Source: Myotis daubentonii
Taxonomy: Eukaryota; Chordata; Mammalia; Chiroptera; Vespertilionidae
Assembly: GCF_963259705.1 (NCBI RefSeq)
Contig: NC_081847.1
Location: 71,383,754-71,447,753, forward strand
Direction: 5' to 3'
Length of the DNA: 64,000 nucleotides
Part shown: positions 1 to 10,929 of the stretch, piece by piece
Layout: every line of letters begins with the position of its first letter
Numbering within the stretch: the first letter of the stretch is position 1
Notes under the pieces: model-generated
The model's database searches: none
What the model saw: only the letters and a program-made list of their open reading frames with translations
What the model was told of the DNA's origin: nothing
Position numbers and translations under genes: made by a program

Positions 1-249
1 ACTTCCCACAGGAGCTCCAGAATCTGACAACTATCTACCTCCTTGGACAAGCCTCTCAAATGTAACATGTCCAAGTCTGACCTCACCAAACCTGCTCCTC
101 CCCAGCTAAGAAAATGGCACCACTGTGCTGGGAAATGGGTCCACGCTGGACGCCTGAGTGAGAGGCGCCCTTTCTCCTCCGTTTCTCTGTCCCTCCACAT
201 CCATCATCGTCAAGACCTACCAACTTGATTTCCAAAACGTATCTCAGAT

Positions 250-460
250 CCAACCACTTCCTTCCATTTCCTCTACCACAATCTAGGACACATCACCCTT
301 TCACTTGGCCTATTACACACCCTCTTGTGTGGTCTCCCTGTATCCACCTTTGCCACTGAGAGCTTTTAAAACTGCAAATCTGATCATGTCATTCAATATC
401 AATCTCTCTCTTTTCTCCTTACTAACAAAGCCTAGTAACTTGCTTTGACTAACTGAATGT
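250..460 (+). mobile_element. L2 LINE fragment
   Basis: The stretch containing ACTGCAAATCTGATCATGTC and the flanking text resemble the 3' part of L2 in sense orientation. Old and diverged; limits approximate. Confidence 0.5.
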
Positions 461-481
461 GCTAGATATAGTCATGTTCCA

Positions 482-483
<2 letters not shown>

Positions 484-564
<81 letters not shown>
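484..564. repeat. (TC)n/(CA)n compound microsatellite
   Basis: An uninterrupted TC run (about 484-529) passes directly into a CA run (to 564). Confidence 0.97.
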
Positions 565-568
<4 letters not shown>

Positions 569-854
569 TTTTTCAATAACTCCTAGGACAAAGTCAGAAA
601 TCCCTAGTAGTAGTATTTAGAGCCATGAGAGTGGAAACTCTACCCACAGCCAGGAAGGCTGTACTGAGGAGGTGGCATTTGCGTGTCCCTGAGAGAACAA
701 ACAGGCATGTGCTGGGTGAATGGCCAGGGGATGTCTAGCAGAGGAAAGAGTGCACACAAAGGCTCAGAGTTAGAAATGAGCACCAGAAGTGAGCAGAGAT
801 TTGTCTTCCGCAACCAAAGTATTGTTTATGGTAATAAAAACAACAGAAACAATA

Positions 855-1300
855 AAGTGCAGCACAGGAAATATAATCTATAATATCGTAATAACTACGC
901 ATGGTGCCTGGTGGGTACTAGAAATACTAGAAATAAATTTCTTTACAATATACTTTGTAAAGTATAGGATTGTCTAACCACTAGGCCAGTGATGGCGAAC
1001 CTTTTGAGCTCGGCGTGTCAGCATTTTGAAAAACCCTAACTTAACTCTGGTGCCGTGTCACATATAGAAATTTTTTGATATTTGCAACCATAGCAAAACA
1101 AAGACATATTTTTGATATTTATTTTATATATTTAAATGCCATTTAACAAAGAAAAATCAACCAAAAAAATGAGTTCCCGTGTCATCTCTGACACGTGTGT
1201 CATAGGTTCGCCATCACTGCCCTAGGGTGTACACCTGAAACTAATGCACAATAATAGGAATGTAAACTGTCATTGAAAAAATTTTAATGAAAAAAAATAA
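855..1300 (+). mobile_element. Old L1 3' end, split by a hAT insertion
   Basis: AATATAATCTATAATATCG, GGTGGGTACTAGAAAT, GTCTAACCACTA and TGTACACCTGAAACTAAT appear in the order seen in laurasiatherian L1 3' UTRs, followed by an A-rich end. The hAT element at 987-1219 interrupts it, so the hAT is younger. Confidence 0.6.
987..1219. mobile_element. Non-autonomous hAT element (233 bp)
   Basis: Terminal inverted repeats are CAGTGATGGCGAACC and GGTTCGCCATCACTG. Flanks are CACTAGGC (979-986) and CCCTAGGG (1220-1227), an 8-bp duplication with two mismatches and central TA, as in Buster-like hATs. It has no coding capacity and would need an autonomous transposase in trans. It lies inside an L1 3' end. 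Confidence 0.87.
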
Positions 1301-1393
1301 TAAAATCACATCCTCAAGTAATTTAAAATGATAGCAAATTAAGTTACAAATAATTTTTAAAAAATAATTTAAAAAAATAGAAGTAAGTCCTCA

Positions 1394-1650
1394 AACAGAA
1401 TGTCAAACTACAGCAGGAAGGCTGGGGAGGGTTGGGGGGGGGGGGCAGTAAGAGATCAACCGAAGGACTTGTATGCATGCATATAAGCATAACCAATGGG
1501 CGCAAGACACGGGGTGGGGGCCGGGGGGAGAGCATGTGCGGGGGTGGGGGCGGGTAGGGGAGGCTGGGGTAAGGTCAATGCGGGGGGAAAAAGAAGACAT
1601 ATGTGCTACTATTTGTAATACTTTAAACAATAAAATAAAATGCAAAAAAG
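1394..1650 (+). mobile_element. Bat-type L1 3' UTR insertion with target-site duplication
   Basis: A G-rich 3' UTR with GCATATAAGCATAACCAATG and a tail AATAAAATAAAATGCAAAAA is flanked by a perfect 9-bp duplication AAGTCCTCA (1385-1393 and 1651-1659). This is a strongly 5'-truncated L1 insertion made by target-primed reverse transcription. It includes a 13-bp poly-G run near 1436-1446. Confidence 0.78.
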
Positions 1651-1673
1651 AAGTCCTCACTAGTTTTATGGAA

Positions 1674-1742
1674 CTACTTCATAATTTCATGGGTTGGCAG
1701 TTTGGTTGGGTTCAGCCAGGTGGCTCTTCTGGTCATGGCTAG
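1674..1742 (-). repeat. Inverted copy of 3421-3489
   Basis: This 69-bp block is the reverse complement of 3421-3489 with only two mismatches. It starts just after the L1 duplication and abuts a 24-bp exact direct copy of 3692-3715 at 1741-1764. The source block is part of an MLT1 LTR, so the high identity points to a recent local copying event, not two old LTR insertions. Confidence 0.85.
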
Positions 1743-1749
1743 TGATGGC

Positions 1750-3090
1750 TCAGGAGACTTGGAAGACAGTGACTTACTGAGAAGTGACTTGGAAGAAAGG
1801 AAGGGCGAGGAGCAGTATGGGGCAGGAAGGAGCTGAGCGAGGACGTTCCGGGAGAGCTACAGAGTTGGTCTCCCCTTGAGACAAGGGGCCAGGTCTCCCC
1901 ACAGCCCCTCGGCTCATGGCTCCCATTCGGCAGAGGCCAATTCTCCAGAGAGGGGGCACTTGGGAAGAGCTGGCCTGGCCTGGTGAAGGGAAACGGGGAG
2001 GCACAACAGAATTCACAACACACACCTCATGGACCTCTCACAACAGCCTCAGGGCGGGTGTGGCTCTTCCCATTGGACAGGAAGCTGGCATAACTTACCG
2101 AGGGCTCCTGGCTGGGCTGTGGAAGAGCTGGGATTTGAGTGCGGCCTGCTGAGGTCCCAGGCCAGTTCCTTTCCTCTTTCTACGCCTCCCAGGTCACACA
2201 ACCAGGAGCTAGGAACCCCTGTAACTCCTGCCGGCTCTGCTCCCAACTGGGGAAGAGCTGATCTCTACCAGGCCCTCCACCCTCCGAAGATGCTGATGGG
2301 CCAGAAACCATGCCTGAGAACAGCAGCAGGTCTCAGACCACCCAGGCAAGTCTAGTACAAAAGAAATGCAAGCTCCGGGGAGGAGGAAAAAGTGATCATA
2401 TGTAAACGCTAAAGCTGCTATGCAGGAATTTTGTGGAGACTTGCAAAAGCCAAACAATGGAGCATGAATTTGCAAAAGAAACTTCAAGCCCAAAAGAGCT
2501 GGTTTGAAAGTTTTTAGAGGAGGATACAGTTGGCTGATGTATATCCTGTCAGAACCTCTGTCTCAGCTGCAGTTTCTAAATAAAGAAGATGGGGTTTCAG
2601 GAAGAGCAGGTTTTCAACATGATGAAAATGGATGTTCTAGAAGCAAACATCTCCCAGAAATGGCTTCCAGCTGATGTCCAGAGCTTTGCACATAATAGCT
2701 GCCCAATAAACATTTGCTAAATGGGTAAACATTGTACTTAACTGTATTTATAAACTGCATTTTATGCCATTTAGAGTGTTTATCCTCTGAATCCTCTATT
2801 GGCTACAAAGACTTTCATTTTGCCACATGTTTATGTCAATCCTTCAGTAGCTGGGAGAACACATTTCCTGCAGTGGATGAGGCAACACACGGTGATTGCA
2901 TGTTTGTGTGCAAATGTCGTGTGTGAGTTCAAGCAAGCACTCCAGGGAAAATACTGGAAAGAAATATACAGAATTTTTGCCATTAAGAACTAGAGGCCAG
3001 TGGAGCCCAACCAAGCCACTGGGAGCTGTAGGTCCCAGAGAGTCCATTATTCCTCAGCAAAACAGCATGAATAACATGCCACAGGTTTCC
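1750..3090. other. TOX2 intron 2, mostly unassigned
   Basis: No gene. A short MIR or L2-like end lies at about 2690-2725 (CACATAATAGCTGCCCAATA). Otherwise ordinary single-copy intron. A Helitron-like terminus at 2989-3022 is discussed as a finding. Confidence 0.5.
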
Positions 3091-3094
3091 CATG

Positions 3095-3565
3095 TGCTAG
3101 TTTGTGGAAAGACCACAATACTTCGCAGCACCTCCCATTAACAGGTGGAGTCTCTTTCCCCATTCCTTGAATTTAGACTGGCCCTATGACTTGCTTTGAC
3201 CAATCGAAGGCACTGGAGGTAGTCATGTGCCCGCTCTACGCCTAGACTTCAAGAGATCCTGCAGCTTCTGCTCTTCCTGCTCTGGGAACCCTTCTCCCAC
3301 TGCATGAACAACCTGGGGCTAGCCTGCCGGAGGACAAGAGACCATCTGAGTAGAAGTGAGTCCCTCAGACTAATCAGCTTACAGCTGACCTGGCAGCTTC
3401 CTGCTGCCACTTAAATGATCCTAGCCAGGACCAGAAGAGCCACCTGGCTGGACCCAACCAAACTGCCAACCCATGAAATTATGAAGTAGGTAAATATTTA
3501 CTGTTTTAAGAAACTAAATTTTGGGGGTGCTTGTTATGCAGCAAAAGCTAACTGATACACTATAC
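3095..3565 (+). mobile_element. MLT1-type LTR (ERVL-MaLR)
   Basis: The 3' part reads ACTGTTTTAAGAAACTAAAT, then TTTTGGGGGTGCTTGTTA, then GCAGCAAAAGCTAACTGATA, the usual end of MLT1-class LTRs. Upstream, GACTTGCTTTGACCAAT is also typical. Solitary; no internal retroviral region seen. Start approximate. Confidence 0.65.
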
Positions 3566-3794
3566 GAAGTCTATATTATAATCACCAAATCTATTCACAA
3601 CAAGGTTGGCTCCTGCCACCAGGTGGACTTAGTCAATCTCAGGGGATCCTGGTGTCTTCTTTACAAAGTTCTAAGTTAAGAAGACTCTCTGAGTGATGGC
3701 TCAGGAGACTTGGAAAGACCCTTGTGAGTCCAACCACCTCATTCCACTGTTAGGAAAACTCAAGTCAGAGAAAAGAAGGAGCCACATCTACTCA

Positions 3795-4130
3795 TTATGC
3801 AAATCTTTCTTGAGTGCCTTCTATATGCCAGGCTTTGTGCTGCAATGGAGGACACACCGTGAAAAAGAGAGACCAGACCCTGCCCTCTTGGAGGACAGGG
3901 TCTGGAGTGCGAATCAGATGTTAACCAAGTCATCGCACAAGTAAGCAGACAACCACAAACAGTGGCAGATGTCGTGAGTTAAAAGGACACAGTGCCATGA
4001 GAGAGAATCATGTGGAGGGGACCTAATTTGGATTTTGGGGTCACCAAGAGCTCTCTAAAGAATGACATTTAGGCTGAAACAAGTTGGTGGCAGCCTTGAG
4101 GTGGGACTGGAGCTCTCCACATACACAGCA
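3795..4130 (-). mobile_element. L2 LINE fragment
   Basis: CTTGAGTGCCTTCTATATGC and CCAGGCTTTGTGCTG begin a typical reverse-oriented L2 3' end; later text (GACATTTAGGCTGAA) matches further into the same element. Diverged. Confidence 0.5.
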
Positions 4131-4149
4131 AGGTAATGTGTGCAGCTCT

Positions 4150-4268
4150 GAGTCCCAGCTATGCAGGTTCAAATGCCAGCTGGACTGCTCCCAGGATGAG
4201 TCAGTAAACACCCTTGAGCCTCAGTCGCTTGATCTATAAAACGGGGTTAATAATAATGTCTCCTCCTC
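4150..4268 (+). mobile_element. MIR SINE fragment
   Basis: A tRNA-like B-box region (GCAGGTTCAAATGCCAGCT) is followed by GAGCCTCAGTCGCTTGATC and TATAAAACGGGG, the MIR core order. Confidence 0.6.
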
Positions 4269-4812
4269 CTCAAGACAGCCTGCAGCGAGGGCCCTCCCCG
4301 GAGTCCCAGCCTGCAGTGAGGAAACTCCCGGCATCAGACTGTATGAGGATGCTCCCAGCTGAAAAACACCTTAATCTTCAGAGACCAGGCTTTCAGTGGA
4401 AAGTCAAATCTCAGCAGGAGAAACCCACGTGCCTTTGCATGAGGTGTACGCCTCCACGCCAACGTATGCCCCCATGGGTGCTGTGTGGTGGCAAGGGTCC
4501 GGCAGCACCAGGGAACATGTGACATCTCTATTCAGTGCTGCTGAAATTTTCCCCTCTGTGCATGGGGAATACGGACAACACATTTGGAGTTTTATCCTAT
4601 TTTTAGTAATGGTAGGTGATTTACAGAAAACACTGTAGTCCTGGTTTATCATCCCTTTTAAGGGGAGTCAATTGATATTCTTAATTATTCTGCAAGAGGA
4701 CAGTGGTGGGCTGTGCCCCCACTCTGTACCCCTCCCACCCCAGAGCAGCTTGGCTCCAGCCAGCCCAAGGCTAGACTCCCCCCACCCAACTCAGAAAGGA
4801 CGGCGCACCCAC

Positions 4813-4878
4813 CTGGCTGGTTGATAGAAGCTCTGGGTTCCCGTCACTCATCCCCACGTAGGCACTGTCACCATCGAA
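4813..4878 (-). CDS. TOX2: TOX2 exon 2 (shared coding exon)
   Basis: The exon encodes 22 residues, FDGDSAYVGMSDGNPELL followed by STSQ, matching the conserved segment that follows both alternative N-termini in TOX2. On the minus strand it is preceded by a pyrimidine-rich tract (CTTCTTCTCTCTCTG) and TTCCAG, a good acceptor. It is followed by GTGGGT, a consensus donor. Length is 66 nt, phase 0 at both ends. An internal Met at residue 10 (MSDGNPELL) is a plausible start for a shorter isoform. The N-terminal part of TOX proteins carries transactivation function; the DNA-binding HMG box is encoded by later exons, which lie beyond the left edge of the window. No further TOX2 exon was found between here and position 1. 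Confidence 0.94.
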
Positions 4879-5479
4879 CTGGAACACAGAGAGAGAAGAA
4901 GCTCTGAATAGAATGTTCTCAGGAAGGCCCAGGAGAAGCCAGAGGAGGCCAGGGGACTGGATGCTCGGAGGGGAAAGAAGCAAAGACGGAGCCCAGGCTT
5001 CCCTGTCAGCAGGGATCCCTCCAGGGTGGAGCAGCAGCCCCAGCTCCCTGAGGGTGAGCATCATTCATCACACGTAGGACGAAGTGAAGAGAACCTTTCT
5101 GCTCTTTATACCTTGTCCACAGAGGTGGCAGCCTGCCTTGCCTGATACTGAGCTCCCCATCTCTGGAAGTATGTAAATCTCTCTCTTGGCCAAAATGACC
5201 ACAGGCTACCAGCGAGAGTTGGAATTCCACATGATGGAGGGAAGCTGAGGTCTCCAGAGCTTTGGTGTCATGACAGCCTGCCCGAGATGTGCCCTCCAGG
5301 TCTTACCATCCTAAGTTGCTCTGCCCCCTCACATTTGCCCCTTAGGCCACCGCTGGCTGCAGGCAGTGAGGACTGTGGTAGGAACCATGTAGAGGAACTA
5401 CAGTCCTATGTTCTGAGAAGCTGCCAAGCCTGGATTCAGGAAGAGTTCTGTGCAGAGGGAGCAGGTGCAGTGGGAGAAG

Positions 5480-5605
5480 CGTGGGCTCTGGGGCCACTGG
5501 CTGCCCTTTTCCCTGATGTGTCACCTTGAGCTGGTGACAGAACTTCTGAGGTTCCTTATTCATTGAACGGGGATAATGAGAGTCCCCTCTTCATGGGATG
5601 TTGCA
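5480..5605 (+). mobile_element. MIR SINE fragment
   Basis: GCGTGGGCTCTGGGGCCACT, then CACCTTGAGCTGGTGACAGA, then ATTGAACGGGGATAATGA follow the MIR order. Old, partial. Confidence 0.5.
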
Positions 5606-5659
5606 CTGACACCAGCAGAGCACCTGGTTCAATTCCAGGTAGTTCCCTTCCCTTAAGAC

Positions 5660-5985
5660 AGGTGACTTGGACCATGTTCCCTAGAAGCAGAGCCTGAGTC
5701 AAAAATTCAAATGCATGTGGTTTGGGAGAAGTACCCATTAGGAATAACCATGCAGGGAAGGAGGGAGGTAGGACAGGGCAGTGCAAGGAGCTAAGCAAAG
5801 GATGTGGTCTCTGCTGGAGACTTGCTGCAGCCTGATCCCATGGGGAGCTCTGCGCATGAATTGCACCATCCAGTTAGTCCCAGCATGAAGAGAGAGGCTG
5901 GCCTTTTGTAGCTCCACTGGCTGTGGGCTGCCCCTAGCAGACAGGTGGAGGCATAGCCTTCTGAGTAGGGCGGCCCCTGTGTGGC
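5660..5985 (+). mobile_element. Unassigned old interspersed repeat, copy 1
   Basis: The segment starting TTCCCTAGAAGCAGAGCC and passing through CAGGGAAGGAGGGAGG resembles a mammalian repeat I have seen but cannot name. A second, diverged copy seems to lie at 57325-57660 in the same orientation. Family and limits are uncertain. Confidence 0.35.
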
Positions 5986-6142
5986 CAAGGACAGCTCGCC
6001 AGAGAACTGTGCCAGCTGTGAGCCATTTGCAGCCAGAGCTCACGACAGGTGGGTGATGGCTGTGCTCGCTAGTGAAGTGTCTGGGTGGGGCGCCAACAGC
6101 AGCTGGCCATTTTCATTGGAAATTTCATTTTATTCCTTAGGT

Positions 6143-6352
6143 CCATGGTCGGCAAACTGCGGCTCGCGAGCCACATGCGGCTCTTTGGCCCCCTGAGTGT
6201 GGTTCTTCCTAAGCCTTAGGAGTACCCGAATTAAGTTAATAACAATGTACCTACCTATATAGTTTAAGTTTAAAAAATTTGGCTCTCAGAAGATTTCAAT
6301 CGTTGTACTGTTGATATTTGGCTCTGTTGACTAATGAGTTTGCCGACCACTG
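6143..6352. mobile_element. Non-autonomous hAT element (210 bp)
   Basis: Terminal inverted repeats CCATGGTCGGCAAACT and AGTTTGCCGACCACTG flank a 210-bp AT-rich body. The 8-bp duplication CCTTAGGT is perfect (6135-6142 and 6353-6360). The left end contains GCGGCTCGCGAGCCACATG. Young and non-coding; a different subfamily from the copies at 987 and 55379. Confidence 0.92.
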
Positions 6353-6607
6353 CCTTAGGTGATAGGCACATGGTTCAAAATTCCCAAAGTACAAAAAGCA
6401 ACAGAGTGAAAAATCTCTTGCCACCCCACCTCCCAGCCATCCGTTGCCTCTCTCCAGGGGTAGTCGCTGCATCTATCAGCTTCCTTTATATCCTTCCGGA
6501 GATGGCCCGCATGTATACATTTCATAGTCGTTTCTTTCACACACATAACAGCATATTATACACACTGTTTTGCACCTTATGTTTCTCCTAGCAACACACC
6601 TGGGAAG

Positions 6608-6841
6608 CCTTATTTTTATTTTTGGAATATGTTTTTATTGATTTTTTTGAGAGAGAGAGGAAGGGGGAGGATAGAGAGATAGAAACATCAATGATCAGAG
6701 AGACTCATCGATTGGCTGCCTCCTGCATGCCCCCCATTGGGGATCAAGCCCGCAACCCAGGCCTGTGCCCTGACTAGAAATCAAACCAGCAACCTCCTGG
6801 TTCATAGGTTGACGCTCAATCACAGGGCCACGCTGGCTAGG
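6608..6841 (-). mobile_element. Ves SINE (bat tRNA-derived)
   Basis: In reverse orientation it shows the T-rich tail, AAACATCAATGATC, GGCTGCCTCCTGC, GGGGATCAAGCCCGCAACCC and the tRNA-like head. The 8-bp duplication CTGGGAAG flanks it (6600-6607 and 6842-6849). Confidence 0.95.
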
Positions 6842-7339
6842 CTGGGAAGTTTTTTATATCAGCACACAATTCTGTCTTCTGGTACTTAGTACCCCACGGG
6901 AGGGACGTACCATATACATGGAACTGGTTGGGCACAGGGCAATTGAGTTGTTTCTATGAATAGTTTTGTGCATCCATCACTTCGTCTGTGTCATCGCTGG
7001 GTCCAGCTGTGTGTGCATTTGTAACTCTGATAGACATTGCCAAGCAGCTCTCATGGAGGCTGTGAAGGTCCACACTCCCACCATCAGGCACAAGATGTCA
7101 GTCCACCCAGACCCACTTCAGTCAGAGCGGCTTTCCTCACAGCCGGCTCAGAGGCCAGCCTCCACCACCACCACCACCAGCCCCAGGTCCCCTTGCCGCC
7201 CTGCTCCTCCCTGTTCTTTGCTCCATAGGCCCCTTTATCTTCTAGCATCTCCATAATTTACCAAGTTCACTGCTTATAGCTGGACCCTCACACACATACT
7301 AAAATGGAGGCTCCCGGACACCTAAAATAGTGCCTGGCA

Positions 7340-7400
7340 CACAGGAGATAATAAATGCTTATGGATGGGTGGGTGGGTGGATGGAGAGATGGATGGAACA
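7340..7400. repeat. Short GGAT/GGTG-rich repeat
   Basis: ATGGATGGGTGGGTGGGTGG and ATGGAGAGATGG form a short degenerate tetranucleotide run, growing out of the end of an L2 or MIR-like piece (TAATAAATGCTTATGG). Confidence 0.7.
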
Positions 7401-7559
7401 CATTATCTTTACCAGGGCAGTCTTCCCATCAAAGGCAGTGGAATTAGTGGTTACACCGAAATGCCTTCCCAGCACAGGGACAGGCAGAGATCCTTCCGTG
7501 GCTGCTGAATTAGCTAAAGAAAAGGCCATGTCATGCCTAGGATCCGGGCAGTGACTCCA

Positions 7560-7800
7560 AATGCATAGCTCCGTCTACACACTGGATATAGAGCTCACGC
7601 TTCAAGGCCCTGCTCAGAGATCACCTCCTCCAGGAGGTCTGCCATGCTGTCACCTCCTCTGACTTACAACATAGATTGTCTGCACGTCTGTCTTCTGCCC
7701 GTGTGGGAGCAACATCGAGGCTGGCACAGTGTTCTGGTCATCTCCAAGTCCCAGCACCCGCCACAGGCTGGCATCAGAAATGGGACTGTGCAATGGGCAG
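7560..7800 (+). mobile_element. L2 LINE fragment
   Basis: Sense L2 text: TTCAAGGCCCTGCTCAGAGA, TCACCTCCTCCAGGAGGTCT, then further 3' UTR-like sequence. Diverged. Confidence 0.45.
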
Positions 7801-9059
7801 GGCAGGGAGCTTTCAACAAAAGCTCCTGGGTGTCACCTGGGCCATCTATTACTTTGATAAAAGTGAAACTTTTTTTTAAAAAACCACATATAATTTACAG
7901 GTATGTTCTAAAAGAAAGAATGGAAATGGAGGGAGATGACGTTTAACCAGGTACTTGAAACATTTGATAAACAGGAATCCAACAGTGCTGTCTGGGTTAA
8001 AAACATGGGCGTATGTACTGAAGGAGAAGAGGGAACGATGACCCCAAAGGCCCGTGTGGTGGCCCATCCGTTAAACGCTGGCCGGGACGGGGCCACCCTG
8101 AAAGCAGGGGCCTGTGTGCGTTCTCCCTCGATGCACACAGCAGGCACTCATCAAACCCGAGCGTACCCACCACCGAAAAAACTCTCCGTCAAGGTCTCAT
8201 TCAAACCTGCAACAACCTAAAGCAGCAGGCGCTCTCTTCCCCGCTGAAAACCGAGGAAACGGGTGGAGACCATAAGCAGTTGCCCGATGGCGCAGGGGGG
8301 GAGAGGCTGGACTTCCGGGGGTCTGTCTGCCTCTTCGGCTTGCTCTCCGGCTGGGAGCTCCTGGGCAGCAGGGACCAGGCTTTGCTGCACCTGCACTGCA
8401 TAACCGACGATCAGCTCGGCCCTGGCACACGCTAGGTGTGTGAGGAGGATGTGTTAGTGGTTCGGGAGGGAGGACTTGTCTGCAGTGAGCAGCGGGGAAT
8501 GGCGCCGGGGATGTGAGCCAGAGAGACCCTGGATTTTGATGTGTGTGCTGGGGGTAGGAAGGCGGTCGGGCAGTGGGTCCCCTGACATCACCAGAGCCTG
8601 CCTCCAGTGGGCTTACTCTTTCACGCGTCTCCTCCACATGTGGCAGTCAAGCCTGCTTCCTGCTTTTAAGGGGCACCTGAGGAGTTGGTGGCAGATCTCA
8701 AGGCAGGGCCTGGGTCAGCCTCCATTTGGTCACCCCGGAGCCTGGCATGGGTGCTGGGAGCACACGGGGCTCGGGACCTGGCTACTGAGCAGCCATGAGC
8801 AGAGCCCTGAGATGGGGGGACACCCTTTCTCTGTTCACCTCTGCCTAGGGTGGAAGGGGGGAAGAAAGGAGAGGGGGGGACCCCAAGAGCTCCCAGGCTT
8901 CCCAGGGCTTGTCTCCAGGGCACTAAGGCCTGGCTTACCCCTCAGCCTTCCCCCTGAAGGGTCCTTTCTGAAAGAAAGAACTTACAGGTCACAGGGAGAT
9001 ATCACTAAGCCAGCCTCTGTGCTCACAGCAGGGCCACCTCCTTCTCTGTGTGCACAGGC

Positions 9060-9510
9060 ATGATGGGAACACCACATCCACAACCACCACACAGTGAGTG
9101 CTCAGTGTGTGTGTGACCACAAAGGTATACAACGTATACAGTGTGCCCAAGCATGGTGACCGCATATGCACCACAAACCAGCGGGGGCCCATGTCACACA
9201 GAACACAGCGTTCAACGCAGCACTTAGTCACACATGTACCACATCCATGGGTTACACAAACCAACACAAACAGGTGTGTCCACAGCATAAGCATGAGTGT
9301 GCACATATCAGAGACCATTTACAGGCCTGAGTACACAATACACAGCATGCACACATGGGAAAGAGGGGAGGCCCAGGTGTGTGTAAATACACCATGTGCA
9401 GCCGTGTAAATATAACTCACATGGATGTGCACCCAAACATGTACGGCTTGAGCAGGTAGAGACATACAAAGCAAAGATGCACATGGACTTACAGTCTGTG
9501 CATAGCTCAC
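9060..9510. repeat. Degenerate CA-rich low-complexity tract
   Basis: About 450 bp strongly enriched in CACA/GTGT words (ACACATGTACCACATCC, ACACAAACCAACACAAAC, CAATACACAGCATGCACACA) without a perfect repeat. Probably a decayed microsatellite cluster. Translations give Cys/Thr/His-rich peptides that reflect composition only. Confidence 0.6.
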
Positions 9511-10184
9511 AACTCATCAGTCCCTCAGTCAAAAACCTCTCTTCACACCACACAGCCCTCTGTATGCTTTAAAGCGTGAAAAGAAAAATGCAGAGGGACA
9601 GATCAGTCTAAGAATTTCCATGAAGCGCCAGAACCATCCTCTTCGCACTGACTGGAATAGATTAATTTTCCCCGTTTCATATTCTAATTATAATTCCTTT
9701 TCCCATCGCCATCCTCAGTCCTCATTACAGCTGGAAGATTGTTCTGCAAAAGCCAGGCCTTCATCTTCTCTTCCCAAGAGTTTTGTCATGGAAATGAGTT
9801 TTGGAATCTGAAAGAACCCACATTTTTGCAAACATCGAATGTGGGATAACCCTTTCATGACAGCCACCAGGGACCCAGTTCACAGAGGCTTCTAAGGGGG
9901 CTTTCTCTCCCCACGCTGTGCAGTCCCCTTGGCCAGAGGGGCTCCTGGGCCCCTATTCCAACAGCCCCCACCCCATCTAGATCCCTTTTTTAAAAATCTT
10001 TATGGAAACTGAGCAAACAGGCAGCCAAGGTGAAAGGTGAGAAGCCCCGATCTTAGTCAAATGATGCTGGCTCTACCTGAGCCACGTCCGGCAAGCTCCT
10101 TAACTGCTTGAAGCCTCAGTCTCCTCATCCTTATGGCCTATAGAGCCACTTATTCATAATAGGTATAAATTAAATATCTGTGGG

Positions 10185-10845
10185 ATGAACAAATATGGTA
10201 AGTGGGTGGATGAATAGATGGAAGGAAGGGAGGATGGATGGGTAAATAGATGGATGGATGGTGGATGGTATAAATCACTGTAAATAGAAATACAATTCAA
10301 GCCACATGTGCAGTTTTAAATATTCTAGTAGCCACAGTGCTCAAAAGTCACATGTGGCTGGTGGTTGCCATAAGGCAGGAAATAATAGGAATGGATAAAA
10401 TGAGTGAATGCATGGTCAGTAGGTATATGGGTGGTTGGATGGATGAATGGACAGATGGGTGAGAGGGGAAGATGAATGGTTTGGGGAATGAATGGGCGAG
10501 ATGGGCCAGTAGGTGGATAAAGAGGTGACACCACAGCTGGGTAGATGGAATCAGAGGATGGGATGGGTAAGTGGAATAATGGATGGATAGGCAGAAGGGT
10601 GGTTGGGATGTGTGGATAGTTGGGATTAGAGGGATTAACGGGTGGCTAGTGGATGAGATGGAATGGCTGGGTGAATATGAAGAAATAAGTGGATGGGAAG
10701 AAGATTGAGATGGTGGGTGAGATAAACAAATAGATGGCTGGGATGTGTGTGGGGGCTGCCTGGGTAGATGTCTGGGATGCCTGGGTGAATGAAATGGGTT
10801 GAATGGGTGGGTGGGATGAATTGTGGGTAGATAAGTAGGTCTGAT
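10185..10845. repeat. Degenerate TGGA/GGAT tetranucleotide array
   Basis: About 660 bp of plus-strand purine-rich words (GGTGGATGAATAGATGGAAG, GGATGGATGGGTAAATAGAT, GATGGGATGGGTAAGTGG) based on TGGA, strongly mutated. A non-array block at 10275-10370 splits it. The minus-strand frames are rich in Pro, Thr, His and Ser from the repeat unit. Confidence 0.8.
10275..10370 (-). mobile_element. Fragment of an ancient DNA transposon
   Basis: AAGCCACATGTGCAG, TCTAGTAGCCACAGTGC and CACATGTGGCTGGTGGT are the repeated 'CACATGTGGCT' words of a mammalian DNA-transposon fossil also present at 14617-14945. Family not fixed. Confidence 0.4.
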
Positions 10846-10929
10846 ATTTCCTCCTCACTCTATTCATGCTTTCCCTGGACAATGTCATGGTTTCTCTGGG
10901 CTATGACATGTCACTGACTCAAATGTTCA

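Larger units (their letters stand above)
6850..9060. other. Intron, mostly unassigned
   Basis: Apart from the L2 and simple-repeat entries at 7340-7800, nothing is recognised. A GC-richer patch at 8210-8900 gives long open frames on both strands by composition; none looks like a protein I know. Confidence 0.45.

Noticed and set aside
8476..9063. 195-codon plus-strand open frame
   Set aside because: GC-rich intron; Trp/Gly/Pro/Arg-rich translation with no recognisable domain, overlapped by equally open minus-strand frames.
10185..10845. Regularly spaced repeats resembling an array
   Set aside because: Tetranucleotide slippage repeat without conserved unit and spacer structure; CRISPR does not apply to a mammalian genome.
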